The notes under the pieces were generated by a model. That model worked only from the letters and a program-made list of their open reading frames with translations, searched no databases and was not told the origin of the DNA. Below are positions 1 through 5,172 of a DNA stretch of 7,974 nucleotides, in pieces. Position numbers and translations under genes: made by a program. The number at the start of each line of letters is the position of its first letter. The first letter of the stretch is position 1. The stretch is from UBA4416 sp044353195 (GTDB lineage: Bacteria > Bacteroidota > Bacteroidia > B-17B0 > Aurantibacillaceae), in the NCBI GenBank assembly GCA_044353195.1, contig JBILCJ010000097.1, positions 1 through 7,974 of the forward strand. The letters are read 5' to 3'.

Positions 1-75
1 GAAAAACATTCGTTAACTTGTCTTGAAAAAGATGGGTGGTATTGTGTAGAATTAAAAATTAGTTTGAATGATTAA
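1..75 (+). CDS. C-terminal end of a probable sensor histidine kinase (5' partial)
   Basis: An open frame enters from the left edge in frame 1 and ends with TAA at 73-75, giving 24 residues that finish in WYCVELKISLND. Alternating hydrophobic residues before a short polar tail resemble the last beta strand of the GHKL ATPase domain that closes LytS/YehU-type histidine kinases. The stronger argument is context: the frame overlaps the start of a LytTR response regulator by 8 nt, the usual arrangement of translationally coupled kinase-regulator pairs in Bacteroidota. The visible part holds no catalytic motif, so the family call is inference; another protein encoded upstream is possible. Confidence 0.45.
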   Translation, partial: EKHSLTCLEKDGWYCVELKISLND

Positions 76-751
76 AGTAATTGCCATTGACGACGAGCCT
101 TTAGCATTAAGTATTGTTGAAGGTTTTTGTTCTCAAATAGATTATATTGATTTACAAAAAACATTTATTCAGCCAAATGAAGGTTTAAAATACCTTGAAA
201 AATACCCAGTAGATTTATTGTTTTTGGATGTGCATATGCCAGCATTAAATGGCATTGATTTGTACAGAAATATCAATCAGAACACATTAGTTGTTTTTTG
301 TACAGCGCACAGCGAATACGCGGTAGAAGGTTTTAATTTAAACGCGGTAGATTACTTACTGAAGCCGTTTACATTTGATCGATTTTTAAAAGCATGTGAT
401 AAAGCGAAGGATTATTTTAGTGCGATTGATGTTAAGAATACATCAAACATTTTTTTGCGTGCAGATGGAAAATTGCATAAAATAAATTTGGATTTAATAA
501 CTTGCATAGAGGCTTTAGATGATTATTTAAAAATTTATTTGATAGGTCAAAAGACACTCGTAGTTAGAATGACGATGAAAGTTATGTTGGAAAAATTACC
601 GGCAAGTAAATTTGTTCGTGTTCATCGTTCCTTTATTGTGCCAATTGATAAGGTACAATCGTTAACGAACAAGGCCATTAATCTAAACGATAAGATTATT
701 CCAATTGGAAAAAACTATGAAGATGATGTGATGTTTTATTTCAATCAATAA
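68..751 (+). CDS. LytTR-family two-component response regulator
   Basis: A 227-residue cytoplasmic DNA-binding regulator of the LytR/AlgR type. Residues 1-115 are a receiver domain: acidic pocket D8-D9, phospho-acceptor D54 in FLDVHMP, switch T79 and the conserved K99-P100. Residues from about 126 to the end form a LytTR DNA-binding domain, with the family signature FVRVHRSFIV at 182-191. All receiver residues needed for phosphorylation are present, so it should be activated by a kinase, most likely the one ending at base 75. The ATG at 68 lies inside that upstream frame, which suggests translational coupling. Length is normal for the family. No direct-repeat LytTR binding site was recognised nearby, so the target genes are unknown. 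Confidence 0.93.
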   Translation: MIKVIAIDDEPLALSIVEGFCSQIDYIDLQKTFIQPNEGLKYLEKYPVDLLFLDVHMPALNGIDLYRNINQNTLVVFCTAHSEYAVEGFNLNAVDYLLKPFTFDRFLKACDKAKDYFSAIDVKNTSNIFLRADGKLHKINLDLITCIEALDDYLKIYLIGQKTLVVRMTMKVMLEKLPASKFVRVHRSFIVPIDKVQSLTNKAINLNDKIIPIGKNYEDDVMFYFNQ

Positions 752-760
752 TTTTTAAAG

Positions 761-775
761 TACTTTGTCAAAGTA
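761..775. repeat. Short inverted repeat between convergent genes
   Basis: TACTTTG at 761-767 and CAAAGTA at 769-775 are perfect inverted copies around one base, so RNA from either strand could form a 6-bp stem with a 3-nt loop. It sits in the 26-nt gap between the convergent ends of the response regulator (stop at 751) and the SET gene (stop at 778). The position suggests a shared bidirectional terminator, but neither strand has a clean T-tract after the stem and the stem is short and AT-rich. A protein-binding site or chance are alternatives. Confidence 0.35.
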
Positions 776-777
776 GT

Positions 778-1194
778 CTATACTTTATGTCTTCCAATTT
801 TGATGTTATAACGTATGGCATCCCAATACTCTTTGCTGTAACTCACAAAAATTTCTTCACCTGCCAAAATAGTTCTTGTGCTAGCAATATAACATTTATT
901 TTTTTCAATGCGATAGACGCAATTATTTTTTAAGCCCTTAACTCGTCCTAAACCAGCAGCATCATTAGCAAATCTAGCTTTATGTTCTGGCGTATGAAAC
1001 GCATCAATGCAATTTTTTTTATTTATAAAAAACAGATAACCATCTTGATCTAAATCAACACGTTTTTCATATTCTTTCCAATCAATGATTTCTCCTTTAT
1101 ATTCAATTACGTTTTCACCTTTTTTTATTGGAGTCGTTGTAAATAAACCTTTTCCTGAATTAGGAAGTTGAGATGTTTTAACTATTAATGCCAT
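778..1194 (-). CDS. Small SET-domain protein-lysine methyltransferase homologue
   Basis: A 138-residue protein made almost entirely of one SET domain, the fold that transfers methyl groups from S-adenosylmethionine to lysine. Numbering from the chosen start, the N-terminal SET motif is GKGLF at 14-18 followed by EYKGE at 31-35, the middle strand YLFFI is at 53-57, the cofactor-binding segment is RFANDA at 74-79, and the closing motif GEEIFVSYSKEYW is at 112-124, with Y119 where the catalytic Tyr is expected. In the classical family the RFANDA segment reads RFxNHS, so it is divergent. No signal peptide is present; it should be cytoplasmic. An in-frame ATG at 1215 would add seven residues (MLLYLHP), but a candidate -10-type box (1201-1208) overlaps those codons, so 1194 is preferred. 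The substrate cannot be told from sequence. Confidence 0.8.
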   Translation of the reverse strand: MALIVKTSQLPNSGKGLFTTTPIKKGENVIEYKGEIIDWKEYEKRVDLDQDGYLFFINKKNCIDAFHTPEHKARFANDAAGLGRVKGLKNNCVYRIEKNKCYIASTRTILAGEEIFVSYSKEYWDAIRYNIKIGRHKV

Positions 1195-1200
1195 AGGATG

Positions 1201-1208
1201 CAAATATA
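1201..1208 (-). promoter_or_regulatory. Candidate Bacteroidota -7 box for the SET gene
   Basis: Read on the minus strand, 1208 to 1201 is TATATTTG, an exact match to the Bacteroidota -7 consensus TAnnTTTG. Only six bases separate it from the ATG at 1194, so transcription would begin at or next to the start codon and the mRNA would be leaderless or nearly so. No clear TTTG -33 element is present 17-23 nt upstream, which lowers confidence. Confidence 0.35.
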
Positions 1209-1228
1209 ATAGCATGAGTTGAATATTT

Positions 1229-1249
1229 AAAAAATAGTTTTCACTATCT
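1229..1249 (-). terminator. Weak candidate intrinsic terminator after the basic exported protein gene
   Basis: On the minus strand, ATAGT (1247-1243), a GAAA loop (1242-1239) and ACTAT (1238-1234) form a 5-bp stem that can be extended by a G-U and an A-U pair, followed by a run of T (A on the plus strand from 1233 down to 1229). It begins about a dozen bases after the stop codon at 1260. The stem has only one G-C pair, so termination may be inefficient. With the box at 1201-1208 it hints that the two minus-strand genes are separate transcription units. Confidence 0.3.
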
Positions 1250-1259
1250 CTGTGTTCTG

Positions 1260-1565
1260 TTAGGCTTTTTTTACTTTAGTTGGCCTAATGCCTAATTTTT
1301 TCATGTTGCGTTTATTTTGCCTTTTATAATCACGCTTCATTTTCCTTATACCATCTCTCTCTTCTTTAGCCATTTTTGAACTTGGCTTATCTTTCTTTTT
1401 TTTATCCAAATAGGGATTAAAAGCAATGCGTTTTTTTCCTCTTTTTTTTGCCCACATCGATTTTTTCCACATGCGTTTACGCTCTTTTCTTTCTGAGAAT
1501 TGAGCTTTTAGAGGCAGTTGAAAAAAGAAAAATAAGAGTAATAAGTAGGAAATTATTTTTTTCAT
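1260..1565 (-). CDS. Small exported Lys/Arg-rich protein of unknown function
   Basis: A 101-residue protein I do not recognise as a named family. Residues 1-21 form a clear signal peptide: MKK, a hydrophobic core of Leu and Phe (7-15), and a likely cleavage after LPLKA, leaving a mature N-terminal Gln, common in Bacteroidota exports. The remaining 80 residues contain about 35 Lys or Arg, with runs such as KKRGKKR and KKKKDK, few acidic residues, no cysteine and two Trp. There is no lipobox Cys and no T9SS sorting domain, so a soluble periplasmic or outer-membrane-associated protein is expected. A role binding nucleic acid, LPS or another anionic polymer would suit the charge, but this is inference. 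It ends 65 nt upstream of the SET gene on the same strand. Confidence 0.72.
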   Translation of the reverse strand: MKKIISYLLLLFFFFQLPLKAQFSERKERKRMWKKSMWAKKRGKKRIAFNPYLDKKKKDKPSSKMAKEERDGIRKMKRDYKRQNKRNMKKLGIRPTKVKKA

Positions 1566-1645
1566 ATAACAAATAACGTATATAACTTAAATAAGCTACA
1601 TAGTTGAATGAAAATATTATTAACACTTTTTTAGGCGAAATAGGT

Positions 1646-1676
1646 TTTGCGGTTTGTGGCTTTTGTAGTAAATTTG
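1646..1676 (+). promoter_or_regulatory. bioB promoter, Bacteroidota type
   Basis: TTTG at 1646-1649 is followed after 19 nt by TAAATTTG at 1669-1676, an exact TAnnTTTG match with the normal spacing for the Bacteroidota primary sigma factor. Transcription would start near 1681-1684, giving an untranslated leader of about 15 nt before the ATG at 1698. The leader is too short for a riboswitch, and no inverted repeat resembling a BirA operator was seen. The rest of the 132-nt divergent spacer (1566-1697) holds no clean promoter for the minus-strand gene. Confidence 0.7.
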
Positions 1677-1697
1677 TTTGAATTAGAAATAAAAAAA

Positions 1698-2678
1698 ATG
1701 GCAATTAAAGATTGGACGAAAGAAGAAATTTTAGAGGTGTATAATACACCTTTGATGGAATTAATTTACAAAGCTGCAGAAGTTCATAAACAACATCACA
1801 CAGTTGGCGAAGTACAAGTTAGTTCGTTATTATCTATTAAAACTGGAGGTTGTCCTGAAGATTGCTCTTATTGCCCTCAAGCAGCTCGCTATCATACAGA
1901 AGTTAAAGTTCACAAATTAATGAGTGTTCCAGAAGTTGATGAGGCTGCAAATAATGCAAAAGCGGGTGGTGCAAGCCGCATGTGTTTGGGTGCTGCATGG
2001 CGCGAAGTGCGAGATAACAAGGATTTCGATACTGTATTAGATATGGTAAAAACCATTAATAGTAAAGGATTAGAAGTATGTGCAACCTTAGGAATGGTCA
2101 CAGAAGATCAAGCTAAACGTTTAGCAGAGGCAGGGCTATATGCATATAATCACAATATTGATACGAGTGAAGAAAATTATGATAAAATTATTTCTACTCG
2201 TACGTTCGATGATCGATTGAATACGATTCATAATGTTCGTAAAGCAGGCCTAACAGTTTGTTCAGGTGGTATCATTGGTATGGGTGAAAAAATTGAAGAT
2301 AGAGTAGGGATGTTGTACACATTAAGTTTACTTAGACCACAACCAGAATCTGTTCCAATTAATGCACTTGTTGCTGTTGAAGGTACACCAATGGAAGATC
2401 AGCCTCCTGTTCCAATTTGGGATATGGTTAGAATGATTGCAACAGCTCGTATCGTTTTACCAAAAACAGCTGTTCGTTTGTCTGCTGGTCGTTTAAGCAT
2501 GAGTATGGAAGGACAAGCATTATGTTTTATGGCAGGCGCCAATTCAATTTTTGCTGGTGAAAAATTATTAACGACTCCAAATCCATTGTATAATCAAGAT
2601 ATGGAAATGTTTAAGATACTTGGCTTAAATACAAAAAAAGCCTTCGTAGATAAATTAAAAAAAGAAGAATTAGCTTAA
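1698..2678 (+). CDS. bioB: Biotin synthase
   Basis: A 326-residue radical S-adenosylmethionine enzyme that inserts sulfur into dethiobiotin, the last step of biotin synthesis, in the cytoplasm. The [4Fe-4S] motif CxxxCxxC is C52, C56 and C59 in GGCPEDCSYCPQ. The ligands of the second, sulfur-donating [2Fe-2S] cluster are also present: C96, C128, C188 and R260, at positions almost identical to E. coli BioB (Cys97, Cys128, Cys188, Arg260). The C-terminal ANSIFAGEKLLTTPNP segment is typical of the family. Length is normal and nothing is missing. The ATG at 1698 is chosen because it fits the family N-terminus and the promoter at 1646-1676; a frame-open TTG at 1647 lies inside that promoter. A strong terminator follows, then bioF. 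Confidence 0.97.
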   Translation: MAIKDWTKEEILEVYNTPLMELIYKAAEVHKQHHTVGEVQVSSLLSIKTGGCPEDCSYCPQAARYHTEVKVHKLMSVPEVDEAANNAKAGGASRMCLGAAWREVRDNKDFDTVLDMVKTINSKGLEVCATLGMVTEDQAKRLAEAGLYAYNHNIDTSEENYDKIISTRTFDDRLNTIHNVRKAGLTVCSGGIIGMGEKIEDRVGMLYTLSLLRPQPESVPINALVAVEGTPMEDQPPVPIWDMVRMIATARIVLPKTAVRLSAGRLSMSMEGQALCFMAGANSIFAGEKLLTTPNPLYNQDMEMFKILGLNTKKAFVDKLKKEELA

Positions 2679-2695
2679 TTAATTAGTTATTTAAG

Positions 2696-2735
2696 GCCCT
2701 AAATGAATTCGAATAAAATCATTTAGGGCTTTTTT
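2696..2735 (+). terminator. Strong intrinsic terminator between bioB and bioF
   Basis: GCCCTAAATGA (2696-2706) and TCATTTAGGGC (2719-2729) form a perfect 11-bp stem with a 12-nt loop, followed immediately by TTTTTT (2730-2735). The A residues before the stem can pair with the T-tract to lengthen it. It begins 17 nt after the bioB stop and ends 11 nt before the bioF start. Confidence 0.88.
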
Positions 2736-2746
2736 ATTTTAAACGC

Positions 2747-3865
2747 ATGATGTTTTTTCCTAAATCATTACAACATAAAATTGAACAAGTAAAGGAGAAG
2801 CATCAATTTCGTTCTTTAAAAACGAATTATCCTTCCATTGATTTTTCAAGTAATGACTATTTAGGATTTTCTTCTCAAGGTTATTTATTAGAGGAGTTAA
2901 AAACGCTTGGATCATCCATCAAAACAGGCTCTACTGGCTCACGCTTAATTAGTGGAAACTCATTTTTATTTAATGAAATTGAAAACGAAATAGCAGAGTT
3001 TCATCATGGTGAGTCCGCTTTGATTTATAATTCTGGTTACGATGCAAACTTAGGTTTGTTATCTAGTGTTCCACAAAAAGGCGATTTAATTTTAAGTGAT
3101 GAATTAATTCATGCGTCTTTAATTGATGGTATTAGATTGAGTTTTGCAACCCATTATAAGTTTAAACATAATGATCTAAATTCGTTGAAAGAATTAATCA
3201 CTCGCCATCAATCCACATTCAAAGAAATTTATGTGGTTGTAGAAAGTGTATATTCGATGGATGGTGATTGCTCTCCGTTAGTTGAATTAGCTGATTTTTG
3301 TAAGAGAGTTAATGCTCATTTAATTGTGGATGAAGCTCACGCTATTGGTGTGTTTGGAAAAAATGGAAAAGGTTTATGTGATGAATTGAATATAGAACAA
3401 CTTTGTTTTGCCCGAATTTATACATATGGCAAAGCAATGGGTTGTCATGGAGCTTCAGTTGTTGGAAGCGAAGAACTTAAACACTATTTAATCAACTTTT
3501 CACGTTCCTTTATTTACACAACTGCAATGCCTGAACACAATTTGTTATCAATAAAAGCAGCGTATCAGTTATTAAAAAAAACAATAGAAGTTGAAAAGTT
3601 AAGAAGTCATATTACTTATTTTAATACTTTGATGACTGCCTCTCAACAAAATTTTATGGATAGCACAAGCGCGATTCATTGTCATATTTTGACAGGCAAT
3701 AAAGATGTTCAGGTCTTTGAAGAAAAACTAGCAAAGAGAAATTTTTTCGTAAAGTCAATTAAAAGTCCAACAGTAAAAGAAGGTCAAGAAAGAATGAGAT
3801 TGTGTCTTCATTCATTTAATACTAAGGATGAAATAACTGAATTAGTATCTCTCATAAATGAGTAG
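2747..3865 (+). CDS. bioF: 8-amino-7-oxononanoate synthase
   Basis: A 372-residue PLP-dependent enzyme of the alpha-oxoamine synthase family, which condenses pimeloyl-ACP (or pimeloyl-CoA) with L-alanine to give 8-amino-7-oxononanoate, an early step of biotin synthesis. Visible motifs: DFSSNDYLGFS (32-42), TGSTGSRLISGN (60-71), YNSGYDAN (94-101), H122 that stacks on the PLP ring, E166, the DEAHAIGVFG segment with D195 and H198, and the Schiff-base lysine K229 in TYGKAMG. Length is slightly below the usual 380-390. The family also contains 2-amino-3-ketobutyrate CoA ligase and serine palmitoyltransferase; the N-terminus and the adjacent bioB favour BioF. Tandem ATGs at 2747 and 2750 leave the exact start open by one residue. 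No good promoter lies in the 68-nt gap, so transcription may depend on read-through of the terminator. Confidence 0.92.
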   Translation: MMFFPKSLQHKIEQVKEKHQFRSLKTNYPSIDFSSNDYLGFSSQGYLLEELKTLGSSIKTGSTGSRLISGNSFLFNEIENEIAEFHHGESALIYNSGYDANLGLLSSVPQKGDLILSDELIHASLIDGIRLSFATHYKFKHNDLNSLKELITRHQSTFKEIYVVVESVYSMDGDCSPLVELADFCKRVNAHLIVDEAHAIGVFGKNGKGLCDELNIEQLCFARIYTYGKAMGCHGASVVGSEELKHYLINFSRSFIYTTAMPEHNLLSIKAAYQLLKKTIEVEKLRSHITYFNTLMTASQQNFMDSTSAIHCHILTGNKDVQVFEEKLAKRNFFVKSIKSPTVKEGQERMRLCLHSFNTKDEITELVSLINE

Positions 3866-3876
3866 ATTATACTATT

Positions 3877-5118
3877 TTATTCAGTTGGCTTACTTGATTC
3901 GTTTTGTGATTTGAATGCATCAAAATCAAATGTAAGTGTAAAACGTAAAGTGTTTTGTAATGGATTTCGTTGTGTAATTGGAATCAGATAAGCCATATCT
4001 AAACCAAAAACATTATATCTTAAGCCAATTCCCGCCGTAAAAAATTTACGATTTCCTTTTGTTTTAGATTCATTAAAATAACCAGCTCTCACAGCAAATT
4101 GTTTGGCATACCAATATTCAAAACCAACACTATAATTTATTTCTTTTAATTCTTCAGCGCTACCGCCTGGAGCATCATTAAATGATTGAAAAATTCCTTT
4201 CGTAATTCCTACATTTGGATCTTTTCCTGCTAAAATTATTTTTTCTTGAGTAATAGAATTAATAGAATCATTTCCACGATAGTCCTTTAAATAAACAGGT
4301 GGAGTTGGCACTAATAACTTATTTATGTCTCCGTAAATTCCAAATGTATTATAATCATCAATTAAGAACTTTAAGCCACCTCCTAAACGTAAATTCATTG
4401 GAATGAAATCTTTTTTGACAGAGTAACTAACTTTTGCTCCAATATTACTAAATACTAATCCGCCAGTTGCGATCGCCTTTTTACCATTTAATTCGAATTT
4501 TTTTGATTGGTAATAAAGTCCGAAGTCAATAGCTGCCGATGTGCCTGGTTTTACTGCCTGTCCATTCGTTAATGTGTAATTCCCAGTAAGATTAGATCTT
4601 AAGTATCTTAATGCTAAGCCAGCTGAAAAAGTTTTAGATAGCTTTTGTGAGTAAGCAATATCTAATGCAAATTCATTTGGTCTAAACTGACCAGTTGTGT
4701 TACCAACAATATCTGTAAATGTAATGTTGCCCAGAGAAAAATAACGTAAAGAAGCGCCGATGGCTTGTGTTTTACTTATTTTGCTATATCCAGATATATA
4801 ATACAAATAAATATCTGGAACTAATTGTTTCAACCAAGGAGTAACATTGATAGTTGCACCTGATTTTTTTTCTGCAAATGCCATTTTCGCAACGTTCCAA
4901 TGAATGCTATTTCCATCAGCAGGACTTGCTGCTCCAACTTCGCCCATTGCCCCGTTTCTTGAGTCAGGACAAATTAATAAAAAGGGTACGGCAGTGGTAA
5001 TTGTATTTATTCTGCCACTTAATTCCTGCGTTGTTAAATTACTAGAGGTAGTTTGGCTTAGCAATGGATTTGCTATAAAAACACTACTTCCTATTATTCC
5101 TAAAATCTTTTTTTGCAT
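3877..5118 (-). CDS. porV: T9SS outer-membrane protein PorV (LptO)
   Basis: A 413-residue outer-membrane beta-barrel of the FadL-like fold. In the T9SS, PorV binds cargo leaving the SprA/Sov translocon through the cargo's C-terminal domain and hands it to PorU at the cell surface. Residues 1-21 are a signal peptide (MQKKILGIIG start, cleavage probably before Q22). The family block PFLLICPDSRNGAMGEVG (45-62) and the following SPADGNSIHWNVAKMAF are diagnostic; repeated amphipathic strands end with NTLRFTLTFDFDAF (389-402), then a short polar tail. Length is close to known PorV proteins (about 390-400). It follows porU after 37 nt, the conserved order in Bacteroidota, and may have its own promoter. 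Its 3' end converges on bioF with an 11-nt gap and no terminator hairpin. Confidence 0.95.
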   Translation of the reverse strand: MQKKILGIIGSSVFIANPLLSQTTSSNLTTQELSGRINTITTAVPFLLICPDSRNGAMGEVGAASPADGNSIHWNVAKMAFAEKKSGATINVTPWLKQLVPDIYLYYISGYSKISKTQAIGASLRYFSLGNITFTDIVGNTTGQFRPNEFALDIAYSQKLSKTFSAGLALRYLRSNLTGNYTLTNGQAVKPGTSAAIDFGLYYQSKKFELNGKKAIATGGLVFSNIGAKVSYSVKKDFIPMNLRLGGGLKFLIDDYNTFGIYGDINKLLVPTPPVYLKDYRGNDSINSITQEKIILAGKDPNVGITKGIFQSFNDAPGGSAEELKEINYSVGFEYWYAKQFAVRAGYFNESKTKGNRKFFTAGIGLRYNVFGLDMAYLIPITQRNPLQNTLRFTLTFDFDAFKSQNESSKPTE

Positions 5119-5144
5119 TAGTTTCTTTTTTTAAAAGAGAGGTC

Positions 5145-5172
5145 CAAAGATATAATTAATTTAGTATTACAA
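5145..5172 (-). promoter_or_regulatory. Candidate porV promoter overlapping the porU 3' end
   Basis: On the minus strand TTG at 5172-5170 is followed after 17 nt by TATCTTTG at 5152-5145, an exact TAnnTTTG match. The -33 element lies in the last codons of porU and the -7 box in the 37-nt porU-porV gap. Transcription would begin near 5140, leaving a leader of roughly 20 nt before the porV ATG at 5118. The spacing is at the short end of the accepted range and the -33 box is only TTG, so this is a candidate. Confidence 0.45.

Noticed and set aside
1566..1600. A promoter for the basic exported protein gene
   Set aside because: The minus strand has only partial matches, such as GTTATTTG close to the ATG, with two consensus positions wrong and no good -33 partner.
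1647..1697. A 17-residue N-terminal extension of bioB from a TTG codon at 1647
   Set aside because: The TTG lies in the -33 region of a well-formed promoter, and the BioB family N-terminus fits the ATG at 1698.
1566..1697. A biotin-repressor operator or riboswitch upstream of bioB
   Set aside because: No inverted repeat of suitable length was found, and the predicted leader of about 15 nt is too short for a riboswitch.
1477..1704. Open frame on the minus strand between the basic protein gene and bioB
   Set aside because: It overlaps the signal-peptide gene in another frame and the bioB promoter; its low-complexity Leu/Phe/Ser translation shows no family resemblance.
1910..2101. Minus-strand open frame inside bioB
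   Set aside because: Lies wholly within a highly conserved gene on the other strand and has no recognisable motif.
2747..3865. Alternative identity as 2-amino-3-ketobutyrate CoA ligase or serine palmitoyltransferase
   Set aside because: Same fold family, but the N-terminal sequence, length and position next to bioB fit BioF better; not fully excluded without a phylogeny.
4904..5134. Plus-strand open frame across the porV start
   Set aside because: Antisense to the conserved PorV N-terminus and signal peptide; no supporting features.
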